Below, in pieces: positions 7,584 through 15,774 of a DNA stretch of 36,095 bases. Both the position numbers and the translations under genes were made by a program. The notes below the pieces were generated by a model. That model was given only the letters and a program-made list of their open reading frames with translations. It had not been told where the DNA came from and made no database searches. Source of the DNA: a virus; IMG/VR virus record IMGVR_UViG_3300024999_000243, positions 1 through 36,095 of that record, one strand, 5' to 3'. Numbering within the stretch: position 1 is the first letter of the stretch; each line of letters begins with the position of its first letter.

Positions 7584-8750
7584 ATGGCCGAGCTTGCGAG
7601 ATATAAGAGACCAGAGACTGAGGTGCTGCCCGGAGTAGGTCGTCCGGTAGTAAGTAAACCTGTCGCGCTGGACACAGGGGCTGAGTATGGCCCGCCTGTA
7701 GCTCCGTTCGTTTCTGGAGGCATGAGAGCACCGAGTGCGATTTCCGAGGCTGCTACACCAGATCCTCCCCAAGCTATCGGGATGCCTCGCCGCCAAGTGG
7801 TCCCAACTCAAGTAGGCTCCGACGGAGGCATGATCAGCGTCAACCTTACGCCGGAAGACCGGCAGCTTAAAGGTAACCTTCAGCAGATTGATGGGATGCT
7901 GGCGAGTGGAGTACAACCTACAGCCGAGCAGGCGCAACGCATTCAAGGCATTCGTCGACAGGCAGGGTTCCTCAGAGGAGGCACTGACCGAGTTCCGGTA
8001 GGACCTGACGGACTGCCGCTGGGGCAAAGCGGCGGAACGCCAACTTGGGCAGATATGCAGAGGCAGTGGCAAGGGCGCCAAGGCGATGGTATGCAGGGGA
8101 TGCGAGCAGCGCAGAACGCCTCGAGAATACTGGCCGGTGGAGGGGGAGGAGGCGCGGCCGGCATCCCTGCGCAGATCACCCCGTCCGGGCCAAGCAGGAC
8201 ATGGTCTGAGGCCAAGTCAAACGACAGAGGGGTTATTGCCAATGCAGCTGCCCGGAGGGATTACAACAACAGTATAAAATTCGGGATAGCTGCCGATAAG
8301 AACCAGATTGATCGGGAAACGATCGCCACACAGGCCGGCACTGCCCGATTAGGCTTCCGTAACCAGCAAGAAATAGCCGCTGCCGGGGACGCTATCCAGA
8401 CCGAACGGAATAAACTTCTCTCTGAGGAGTTAGGGATGCGCAAGGTAGGGGTTGAGGCACAGGCCGAGTTGGACCTCGCAAACGCCAAGGTAGCTGGCGT
8501 GCCAAAAATCACCCCGCATTTCGGCGAAATCGAGTCTGTCACCAAGGACGGCATTACCCAGACTCCGTATGTCGTTGTGCCTGACGGCAAGGGTGGGTTT
8601 AGGCAAGTAACTCCAACACAAGGCGGCACGGCGACTCCGGCAGTTAGCTTGTCCGCCGCCCAGAAAGCAAAGGCCGTGGCGTATGCAAAGGCAAACCCGA
8701 AAGAAGACAGAGCCAGTATCCTCGCTAAAATAATGGCAGGAGATATTTAA
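7584..8750 (+). CDS. Probable internal virion (ejection) protein, Gly/Pro/Ala-rich
   Basis: This 388-residue product begins with a disordered Pro/Gly/Val-rich stretch (about 1-80). A segment with VNLTPEDRQLKGNLQQIDGML and a Gln/Gly-rich part follow, including a GGGGGGAAG run near residue 190. Helices lie at about 225-305 (NNSIKFGIAADKNQIDRE and a QAELDLANAKV helix). A small beta part with TQTPYVVVPDGKGGFRQVTP comes next, then a C-terminal helical tail with PKEDRASILAKIMAGDI. Low-complexity, helical proteins directly upstream of the giant ejection protein are usual in podoviruses (compare T7 gp14/gp15 by position). The stop shares a base with the next start (TAATG). Confidence 0.55.
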   Translation: MAELARYKRPETEVLPGVGRPVVSKPVALDTGAEYGPPVAPFVSGGMRAPSAISEAATPDPPQAIGMPRRQVVPTQVGSDGGMISVNLTPEDRQLKGNLQQIDGMLASGVQPTAEQAQRIQGIRRQAGFLRGGTDRVPVGPDGLPLGQSGGTPTWADMQRQWQGRQGDGMQGMRAAQNASRILAGGGGGGAAGIPAQITPSGPSRTWSEAKSNDRGVIANAAARRDYNNSIKFGIAADKNQIDRETIATQAGTARLGFRNQQEIAAAGDAIQTERNKLLSEELGMRKVGVEAQAELDLANAKVAGVPKITPHFGEIESVTKDGITQTPYVVVPDGKGGFRQVTPTQGGTATPAVSLSAAQKAKAVAYAKANPKEDRASILAKIMAGDI

Positions 8751-11700
8751 TGGATGAGTTCGACCAGTTGTTCGGCACCCAGCCGGATGAGTTCGATCAG
8801 CTTTTTGGCACTGCTCCGGCGCAAGTACCTCCTCCAGAAGGAGGCCTCAAAGCCTCCTTAATGTCAACAGCAGGACAGTATATAAAAGGCGCCGGCCAGG
8901 CTGCCGCGGACTTTATTCCTGGTGTCAGCCAAGCCAACCCGGTCAGCACCTACGGCCAGTCGGTAATCGACGCCAACCCGACGGCGATCAACAAACTGAG
9001 CGATGTCATCGACAAGCCGGTCACCGCGGTCAAGGAGGCGGTAGGTAATGTCGCTCCGTCCGTTGCCGGCGCCCTCGGCATCCGCGCTCTTGGGCAGGCA
9101 GTGACCTCGGCAGCGCCGTATGCCACCGCGATTAACCCACTTCTTGGCGGACTTACCGCTGTAGCAGGTCAAGCTATCTCCTGGGGCGGTCCGATTGCCA
9201 TGGCAGCCTTGCCCTCCTATGGCGGGATCAGGGGCAAGCAGATTGAGAAGGACCCAGACGCCACCTCCTCGGGAACGGATAAGGCTATAGCCGCTCTCGG
9301 CGCTGCCACCGTCGGCGCGATCGAGCAGAAGTTCGGCCCGCAGGACTGGGCGACAAAACTCGTCACGAAAGAAGGCCGCGACCAGCTTGCCAAGATGATG
9401 GCAAGCACCACTCTGAAGGGCGCAGTAGTGAAAGGCGCCGGCAAAGGTGCCCTTGTCGAAGGGGCGGAAGAACTCGTCCAGAACCCAGTCGAGCAGCTCG
9501 CTGCTTACGACAACCCGCTGACCAAAGAGAGCCTTGAGGAGACCGCGCTCGGCGGCGTTATGGGCGCCATAGGCGGAGGTGTTGCCGGCGGAGCGTTCGG
9601 CGGTGGGGCACGGCGGAGTCCACAGGCTATTGACCGTATTCAAGAGCAGACCCTAAATAATTTACTGAAAGACACCAACGTCTCCGTCACCGACGGCAAG
9701 GCCTCGTTCGTGGTCGGAGATCAGGAGGTCTCAGTCGACCCGATTGAGTTGGGCGAGCGGCTTACTGCCGGCGAGACTCTTGCCACCATGCCCCAGGACT
9801 TTTTGTTTGGGGAGCGCGGAGCGTTTGTCAAGCCTGATCTTACTCCGCAAGTGGTCGACCGAGGGGAAGACCCGCAGGGAATTATCGACCAACTCAACAT
9901 GGAGAACGATGTCATTGCCGCCAGAAAACTCGGTATTCGGCAGGACATCAACGCCGCAGAGAACCGCGCCCGGCAGCTCTCGGGCATCCCAGTTGTAGAC
10001 GACCCCGTTCAGCAGGCGGAACTTGACTGGCAGGCACAGTACGCCTCCGCTCTCGAAGCCAACAGGCAAGGCATCAGGCAGGACCCGAAGGCAGCCAAGG
10101 CCAGGTTCGACGCACTGTTCCCGACAACGCCGGGAGACAAAGAGGCCGCAGCTGCTAAGGCGAAAGAATACAAGGAAGCCGTCAGCAGTCTTAGAAAGAA
10201 AGTCGCCGAGCCAGCTCCGTTTGCCGAGACTCCAACAGTCGAGCAGGCGGCCAAGTCTACAGCCGTTGAGCAGCCATTCGGCGGTGCACTGGCCCCTGAG
10301 CCACCTTCGCAAGAGATAACTTATCCGTCAGGTCGACCGTTCGCCAACGAGCGAGCCATGGCGACGTATCTCAAATCAAAGAAAGAAGACCCTGCACTGT
10401 TCGAGGCGAAAGTTGTCGAGGGCGGAGTTGTGGCAGTACGGAAACCAGATGCTCCCCAAGCCTCTACCGTCGAGTCGTCATCCGGAAACGGCGTCGCGGC
10501 AAGCTCACCCAGGGGAGCCACTTCTTTAGGAGAGACAAATGAAAACGAGAACACGCGAACGGTACAACCGAGAGTCTCGAACAAGGCCGCGGAGGATGGC
10601 GGAAGAGAGAGCGCACCTGGAGCAGATCAGGAAGTTTCAGGAGGTGGATTTGTCACTGACGCACAGTTACGAGGGCGGGGAGTCGAGGATGGAGGCGTTC
10701 GGTCAGACAGTGGACGACAATCACAGCTTCAGTTGGATGGAGAGCAAGAATCACAACAGCGAGAACCACAATTACCCGGAGAGTTAGATAGGCAAACCAA
10801 CCTGGAGGTTTCGACCCCGGGCGCGGGGGAGGCAACTCCCCCTGCTTCTACGAAGGTCTCCTTCGTCAACCGTCAGGCCTACGACAACTACCTCGCTACG
10901 AACAACCTCAAGCCTGAGGGGGTAAGCACCTCCGTCTCGCCTGAAGGCGTGATCACGGTCGACCCGGCCGCGCCGGTGTTTACTGCGGCGACGAAAGGCG
11001 CAGCCTTGGGGTACATCAGCAGGAACAAACTGCAGGCGACGCATGAGGTCACACCACGACCTGACGGCGGAGCGGACGTAGTCCTCAAAGTGCCTGAGAC
11101 CTATGAATCCCTCCAGGCAAAAAACGCACAAGGCGAAGTGCAGGAAATCACTGCCACGCAGCTTTTCTCTTCGATCGCCAAGGCGAAGAACCCGGTAACG
11201 AGAAACCTCGGCAAGCTCCTGCAGCAGTTCACGCCGCAGTCAAAACTCGCAACTATCAAAGTCGTCATCGACCCGAATGCAAAATCTGCATCTTACCGGC
11301 CGTCGAACCGGACGGTAACGGTCAAGGACCTGAACCAGTTCGAGACCTCGCTGCATGAGATCGTCCACTCCGTCACCGTCGCCGAACTTGCTGCGACCCC
11401 TGGTATGCAGAAACGCCTCAAGCAGGTCATGCTGCAGGCTCGTAGGGAAGCGATCAAGCAAGGGCTGATCTCTGAGAAGCAGATGAAGGAGATCGAGGCT
11501 GCAGGGGGCAGCAAGGCCTTCAAGAACAAGTTCCCGGCCGGCACCCTCTCAGGTGTTGAGAATATCGCTTACGCTTTCGCCAACGAGAAAGAGTTCCTCG
11601 CCCAGGCGTTCTCCTCACCGCAGGTCCAGCAGTTCCTCGAGTCGGTGCAGATTAACAACGGCGGCAAGCTGCGCTCGGCCTGGGACGCTCTCGTTGAGAA

Positions 11701-14700
11701 GGTTATGCAGGTCCTCGGTATCCCGGCAGGGCAGCAGACCGCGTTCAGCGAGACGCTGAAAATCGCCGCGCAGTTGGCGGGGCAGGAGATGTCGATCCCG
11801 CAAAGCGGGGAAGTCTTCGAATCCCTCGACACCGCCCTCAAGGCCGGCCACGACCGGGTGATGCAGGCTGCCCAGGCTCTGGCGAATCCGAAGGCGAAAC
11901 TGCACGATTTCTACCTGCAGCACGCGGACAAATGGCTCGGAGTGCTCCCACCCTCGCACATCGCGCAGACCTTTGGCAAGAAGATCAGTCAGCTTGGCGA
12001 CCTCGATCGCCACTCCAACCAGTTGCAGTCGACCAGGACCAAGCTCTCGGACGACGCCTTCGATGTCTATGGCCAGGCAAAAAAAGTCGCTGAGAAGGGC
12101 GCAGGGGTCGACGCCTTCAATGATGCCTTGCTGAAAGGCACCTACTTCCAGATGCTGCCTTGGGCCGATCAGTACGGACAGGACTGGGTCAGTGGCAAGA
12201 CCAAGGAAGAGCAGATCAGGAACGCTCAGGTTGCGTGGGAGAAAGCCGGGATGGCAAAGTCCACTGGCAAGCATTATCTGCAGGCCTGGCGAGAAGCAAA
12301 CGTCTCATGGAAAAAACTTGACAAGGCCTCGCAGACCCAGTTCATGGCGGTCATCGGCAGCCTGAAAGACATCCGACAGCGTGAGCGGGACAACCTGCTG
12401 GCCTTCATCGAAGTCGCCTCGAAAGACGACCCGGACCTCCGGGCCAAACTCATGTCGCGCTTCGACGCCACCTTCTCCAACATCAAGGGTATCTACGCCC
12501 CGCTCTCCCGCTACGGCAAGTTCTGGCTGGAGTATCAGGATAAGGACGGCATCAAGCATGTTGAGTATTTCGAGACGACCGGCGACCGGGACACCGGCAA
12601 GCTGGCGGCGATCGCTGAAGGGGCCAAGTCCGAGACTGTTTCCGAAGGCGTGAAAGACGAGTCGGTGCGCGGCGAGACCGTCATCCCGAACGAGTTGATC
12701 AATCAGGTCTTTGCCAGGGTGCGGGAGAACTACCTCGCAGACCTAGACCCGGACGACACCGCGGCCATTGCCGACGCTGAGAGCCGCGCCCAGGACCTCG
12801 TCTCCGACATTAACCAGACCTTCCTGCGCTGGCTGCCGGACACCGCGGCCCTGAAGAACTCGATCCATCGTAAGAGCACCAAGGGTGCCAGCACCGACAT
12901 GCTGCGCAGCTACCTCGACTACATGCTCCGCCACTCCTCGTCCATCGCCTGGATGGAGGTCGGCCGGAAGATTGACGCGGACATTCAGAGTTTTGCCAAA
13001 GAGAATCAGGAGTTGAAGAAAAAGGGCGGGGTCGACCTGACCATGCGCGGACACCTCCTGAACAACACCCGCAAGTGGCTGCAGGCCATAAAGCAGGAGA
13101 AGGTCAACCCGATTGCCTCGTTTGCCGGCAAGTGGAGCACCGCCTACTACATGACCTCGCCGTCTACCTTCCTGGTGCAGTTGACCCAGTTGCCCGCCCT
13201 CACGCTGCCGAACCTCTCCTCGCGGTTTGGCTGGGGCAAGGCCTCGTCCGCGCTTGGCAAAGGCTTCCAACAGGCGTTCAGTAAGGACTTCAGCAAGGAC
13301 GCCATGCTGGCCGATGCGAAAGTCAACGCGACCTATCTCGCCCTGCACAGGCGAGTCAGCGAGGCCGAGCGCACCGACGCAAGACCCGTAGGCTCCGAGT
13401 GGCACACGCCTGCCGAGAAGGCAGCGATGGTCAACGAGCTGAACTATAAACAGAAGCAACTGCTCATGCTCCGCGAGGCGGTCGCCATGAACCTGCTAGA
13501 CATCTCCGCGGTTCACGAGGCCCAGGCCATTGCCTTTGGCAAGGAGGACACCGTCGCCGGCCGGGCCATGAAGTGGGCGATGCTGCCCATGCAGTACGGC
13601 GAGCTTGGCAGCCGGAAAGCCGCGGCGCTTGCGACCTTTGACCTCGCCACCAAGAACGGCAAGGACTTCTTCACCGCCATGCAGGAGATCAAGAAGACGG
13701 TCGATGAGACCCTCTACTCCTATGCCAAGGAAGACAAGGGCTACCTGATGCAGGGGTCGATCCCTCGGGTGCTCCTGCAGTTCCAGACCTATCGAATCAA
13801 GACCGCTTTGAGACTCGGCATCCTGCTCAGACAGTCGCTGAATAAGTCCGAGGACCCCAAGGTCCGCGAGTCCGCTTGGAAAGAGTTCAAGGGTATTGCC
13901 GGCATGTCGGCCCTCCTCGGCGGAGCCAATGGTCTCGTCTTCGGCTCGCTCCTTTTCGGTGTTGCGAACCTCTTCGGCGGCGATGACGACGAGCCGTGGG
14001 ATGCGAAACTCGCCATGACCAACTGGCTGAAAGAGACCTTCGGCGAGACTGTCGGCGACGCTGCGATGTTCGGCCTGCCCTCCCTCTTAGGTGTCAACGT
14101 CTCCGAGCGCATCGGCATGAGCAACATCTTCGGCACCCAGACCTCCCCGCCCTCCGGGGCGCACGGCGCAGCCCTCGCCGCTTGGTACGCCGGTAACCTG
14201 CTCGGCCCTGGCTACTCGGTCGCCCAGTCGTGGGTCAAAGGCTACGACCAGATGATGAACAAGGGGAACTACATGCGGGGGCTTGAGGAGGCCACTCCAA
14301 AGCCGATCAGGGACGCCCTGAAGGCCTACCGCGTCGGCACCGAGGGACTGAAGGACGGGCAGGGTAAGCGGCTGCTGGACGATGCTGCGATCGGCCCTGA
14401 CGAGATCCTGATGGTCGGCTTAGGCTTTACTCCCTCTGAGATCGCCGCGGCCCAGACTGCGAACTTTACGCTGAACCAGATGAAGACTGAGGTCAGTGAG
14501 CGCCGCGGCCGACTGATCCGCGACGCGGCCAACGCCATTATCGAAGGCGGAGACACGACCGAGGCTCTCGAATCGATCAGGAGTTACAATGCGAGGATGC
14601 CGGGGAGAGCCATCTCCGGCCGAGACCTCCGCCCAGTCGTGAGAAGACTGGTACTCGGAGACCTCGGGGAGACGGACAGGACTGACCTAATGATGGCCGA

Positions 14701-14737
14701 TCAGTTTGGGATTCCTACTTATACGGAAAACAGGTAA
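8750..14737 (+). CDS. Giant ejection-type virion protein with HExxH metallopeptidase-like motif
   Basis: This 1,995-residue protein has a mosaic layout typical of podoviral ejection proteins and large polyvalent proteins. Residues 2-21 hold two copies of DEFDQLFGT (an 11-codon direct repeat). Residues about 90-290 contain Gly/Ala-rich, weakly hydrophobic segments such as GGVMGAIGGGVAGGAFGGGA that could contact membrane. Three related modules of about 40 residues lie at about 525-566, 701-741 and 740-782; each starts around an F-x-N/A-x3-A-x3-YL pattern. A HEIVH motif sits at 869-873, with a likely third zinc ligand E948 in NEKEFLAQAF. The rest is mostly helical, with a hydrophobic YYMTSPSTFLVQLTQLPAL stretch near 1465. 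No lytic transglycosylase motif is visible. Residues about 575-705 are low complexity, where another frame is open. Function (DNA ejection conduit, host-wall processing) is inferred from architecture. Confidence 0.7.
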   Translation: MDEFDQLFGTQPDEFDQLFGTAPAQVPPPEGGLKASLMSTAGQYIKGAGQAAADFIPGVSQANPVSTYGQSVIDANPTAINKLSDVIDKPVTAVKEAVGNVAPSVAGALGIRALGQAVTSAAPYATAINPLLGGLTAVAGQAISWGGPIAMAALPSYGGIRGKQIEKDPDATSSGTDKAIAALGAATVGAIEQKFGPQDWATKLVTKEGRDQLAKMMASTTLKGAVVKGAGKGALVEGAEELVQNPVEQLAAYDNPLTKESLEETALGGVMGAIGGGVAGGAFGGGARRSPQAIDRIQEQTLNNLLKDTNVSVTDGKASFVVGDQEVSVDPIELGERLTAGETLATMPQDFLFGERGAFVKPDLTPQVVDRGEDPQGIIDQLNMENDVIAARKLGIRQDINAAENRARQLSGIPVVDDPVQQAELDWQAQYASALEANRQGIRQDPKAAKARFDALFPTTPGDKEAAAAKAKEYKEAVSSLRKKVAEPAPFAETPTVEQAAKSTAVEQPFGGALAPEPPSQEITYPSGRPFANERAMATYLKSKKEDPALFEAKVVEGGVVAVRKPDAPQASTVESSSGNGVAASSPRGATSLGETNENENTRTVQPRVSNKAAEDGGRESAPGADQEVSGGGFVTDAQLRGRGVEDGGVRSDSGRQSQLQLDGEQESQQREPQLPGELDRQTNLEVSTPGAGEATPPASTKVSFVNRQAYDNYLATNNLKPEGVSTSVSPEGVITVDPAAPVFTAATKGAALGYISRNKLQATHEVTPRPDGGADVVLKVPETYESLQAKNAQGEVQEITATQLFSSIAKAKNPVTRNLGKLLQQFTPQSKLATIKVVIDPNAKSASYRPSNRTVTVKDLNQFETSLHEIVHSVTVAELAATPGMQKRLKQVMLQARREAIKQGLISEKQMKEIEAAGGSKAFKNKFPAGTLSGVENIAYAFANEKEFLAQAFSSPQVQQFLESVQINNGGKLRSAWDALVEKVMQVLGIPAGQQTAFSETLKIAAQLAGQEMSIPQSGEVFESLDTALKAGHDRVMQAAQALANPKAKLHDFYLQHADKWLGVLPPSHIAQTFGKKISQLGDLDRHSNQLQSTRTKLSDDAFDVYGQAKKVAEKGAGVDAFNDALLKGTYFQMLPWADQYGQDWVSGKTKEEQIRNAQVAWEKAGMAKSTGKHYLQAWREANVSWKKLDKASQTQFMAVIGSLKDIRQRERDNLLAFIEVASKDDPDLRAKLMSRFDATFSNIKGIYAPLSRYGKFWLEYQDKDGIKHVEYFETTGDRDTGKLAAIAEGAKSETVSEGVKDESVRGETVIPNELINQVFARVRENYLADLDPDDTAAIADAESRAQDLVSDINQTFLRWLPDTAALKNSIHRKSTKGASTDMLRSYLDYMLRHSSSIAWMEVGRKIDADIQSFAKENQELKKKGGVDLTMRGHLLNNTRKWLQAIKQEKVNPIASFAGKWSTAYYMTSPSTFLVQLTQLPALTLPNLSSRFGWGKASSALGKGFQQAFSKDFSKDAMLADAKVNATYLALHRRVSEAERTDARPVGSEWHTPAEKAAMVNELNYKQKQLLMLREAVAMNLLDISAVHEAQAIAFGKEDTVAGRAMKWAMLPMQYGELGSRKAAALATFDLATKNGKDFFTAMQEIKKTVDETLYSYAKEDKGYLMQGSIPRVLLQFQTYRIKTALRLGILLRQSLNKSEDPKVRESAWKEFKGIAGMSALLGGANGLVFGSLLFGVANLFGGDDDEPWDAKLAMTNWLKETFGETVGDAAMFGLPSLLGVNVSERIGMSNIFGTQTSPPSGAHGAALAAWYAGNLLGPGYSVAQSWVKGYDQMMNKGNYMRGLEEATPKPIRDALKAYRVGTEGLKDGQGKRLLDDAAIGPDEILMVGLGFTPSEIAAAQTANFTLNQMKTEVSERRGRLIRDAANAIIEGGDTTEALESIRSYNARMPGRAISGRDLRPVVRRLVLGDLGETDRTDLMMADQFGIPTYTENR
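10539..10787 (+). CDS. Nested out-of-frame ORF inside the giant virion gene (candidate overlapping gene)
   Basis: An 82-codon frame, shifted relative to the host gene, begins at ATG 10539 with a textbook AGGAG at 10528-10532, six bases upstream. The product is basic in its first 40 residues (MKTRTRERYNRESRTRPRR) and Glu/His/Asn/Ser-rich later, ending NHNSENHNYPES. Over the same bases the host frame encodes low-complexity sequence rich in Gly, Gln, Glu and Ser, as often seen when a second frame is the constrained one. The end resembles SENHQYEEA at the C-terminus of the 6218-7057 gene. No function can be given. It may equally be a chance frame. Confidence 0.45.
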   Translation: MKTRTRERYNRESRTRPRRMAEERAHLEQIRKFQEVDLSLTHSYEGGESRMEAFGQTVDDNHSFSWMESKNHNSENHNYPES

Positions 14738-15312
14738 TTTACTGCACCGCGCAGGAGACATATGGACAAACTGCGCACTCCATCATTAGAGAACGACACC
14801 CTGCCGTCTGCTTCGGTTACTACCCCGCGCAATTTGAGATCTGCGAGAATGCGTGCGCCATCAAGCCCCCTCTCCACGCACCACTGCATAAAGTCAGGTG
14901 TAGGCGCACTGTCAACGGGGAAACTCCGGCCCTCGGAACGCATTAGTATGAGCACTCGCTCAGTTTTGTCAGTTACTTCTCGCCAAACGAGAGCGCCTTT
15001 CTCCGTGGTTTCTTTGACAAATATTCTATCAAACAATGGTGCGTTTGGTGTAGTACCTGCAGTTCGCAAAAACAAGGTGTCACTTTGGTTCATATGCTTT
15101 CCTTTCTTGCCCTTGGATAGCCTAGCTCTGCAAATGACGTAGTAGCCGAAACACACCGGCCACAAGCCAAGCAGCAGTACGCTTACTCCTATCTTGGTAT
15201 AGATCGACCACTCTAGCCGCGTTATGCCCTCGTCGGCCAATACCAAGACAACCGAGAACAACCAGCTTCCGAGCCAAATTGCTATTACTATAATCCAGAT
15301 TATTGTGGTCAT
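14719..15312 (-). CDS. Two-TM cassette protein with an internal start before a soluble C-terminal domain
   Basis: The 197-residue minus-strand frame starts at 15312 within an ATGA overlap and reads through two membrane segments (residues about 2-24 and 42-64) into a basic RARLSKGKKGKH stretch. It continues into a soluble domain of about 124 residues containing DFMQWCVERG and ADLKLRGVVTEADGRVSFS, a winged-helix-like pattern. AAAGGAAAG sits just before an in-frame ATG at 15093, so the soluble part could also be made alone (14719-15093). Its 3' end overlaps the giant virion gene by 19 bases, tail to tail. No family recognised. It is in a cassette with the next gene and outside the main leftward operon. 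Confidence 0.6.
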   Translation of the reverse strand: MTTIIWIIVIAIWLGSWLFSVVLVLADEGITRLEWSIYTKIGVSVLLLGLWPVCFGYYVICRARLSKGKKGKHMNQSDTLFLRTAGTTPNAPLFDRIFVKETTEKGALVWREVTDKTERVLILMRSEGRSFPVDSAPTPDFMQWCVERGLDGARILADLKLRGVVTEADGRVSFSNDGVRSLSICLLRGAVNYLFSV

Positions 15313-15602
15313 ATTATACCCCCCTCTTCAGTACTGAGTTTCGAATAGATATAACATCTTTGTAATGTCATGGGATCGGGCCCTCTCCCTAACCTGCCCA
15401 CGAACGGCTTGGATAGTACGCCGGCTGAACGCAGGACTTTCACCGCCCGTATTGGGGAGCACCCATTACTGGACAGCCAAGCATGAAACTCGGTTGCAGG
15501 GATACGCACTGAGGTGTATGGTGCAATACCCTCATCCAAGCGGTCGTGAAGAAAACTTCTTAGCAATGAGACAGCCTGCTCAGTCTCGTCTTTGTTGTTC
15601 AT
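15309..15602 (-). CDS. Small winged-helix-like cassette protein
   Basis: I chose the ATG at 15602, because GGAGGGGGGT lies just before it; the open frame continues upstream without a better site. The 97-residue product has an N-terminal helical part and then IPATEFHAWLSSNGCSP followed by VKVLRSAGVLSKPFVGR. This helix-helix-wing pattern is like the small DNA-binding modules at the ends of phage primase-helicases. Its TGA overlaps the ATG of the two-TM gene, so the two are co-translated. Function unknown. The cassette probably has its own promoter in 15603-15680, but I see no convincing -35/-10 pair. Confidence 0.6.
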   Translation of the reverse strand: MNNKDETEQAVSLLRSFLHDRLDEGIAPYTSVRIPATEFHAWLSSNGCSPIRAVKVLRSAGVLSKPFVGRLGRGPDPMTLQRCYIYSKLSTEEGGII

Positions 15603-15627
15603 ACCCCCCTCCATAGTCAGTATGTTC

Positions 15628-15642
15628 AGGGTACTGTGCCCT
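15628..15642 (+). promoter_or_regulatory. Imperfect palindrome, possible operator upstream of the cassette
   Basis: AGGGTAC-T-GTGCCCT reads as a 7-bp inverted repeat with one mismatch per arm. It lies 26 bases upstream of the 15602 start, where a regulator could act on cassette expression. There is no direct evidence of binding. Confidence 0.25.
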
Positions 15643-15684
15643 AAATAACAACTTTTGTCTACTGGTTTTGTTTCGCAACTGGTC

Positions 15685-15768
15685 ATGGAAGACCTCGGCA
15701 CCACCGGCCGGCGAGACCTCGGCGTGGCCGAGGAGTTTGGGATTGAGACGTTTAGGGCTGGGGAGTAA
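15685..15768 (+). pseudogene. Relic of the 3' end of a giant-virion-protein gene
   Basis: Plus-strand codons 15685-15768 read MEDLGTTGRRDLGVAEEFGI and then ETFRAGE and stop. The last 28 codons of the giant gene (14654-14737) give LGDLGETDRTDLMMADQFGI, then PTYTENR and stop. The two align without gaps over 28 codons including the stop, and about half the residues match, including a TTTGGGATT shared at DNA level. Two codons upstream (LV) also match, then similarity ends. There is no ribosome site, so this is a remnant and not a gene. It sits at the convergent junction, just before MazG on the opposite strand. Confidence 0.7.
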
Positions 15769-15774
15769 TCCTCC

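Noticed and set aside
8750-14737. Lytic transglycosylase (gp16-like) domain in the giant protein
   Set aside because: I saw no catalytic ES or NxxA/T pattern of goose-type or Slt lysozymes; only the HEIVH motif stands out.
14741-14754. CTGC-ACCGC-GCAG hairpin after the giant gene as late terminator
   Set aside because: The stem is only four base pairs and no T-tract follows.
14762-15142. Plus-strand ORF of 126 residues with AGGAGACAT before its ATG, opposite the two-TM gene
   Set aside because: Its product is Ser/Thr/Arg-rich without fold-like pattern, while the minus frame shows membrane segments, an ATGA overlap and strong ribosome sites. Only one strand is likely coding and the minus one is more convincing.
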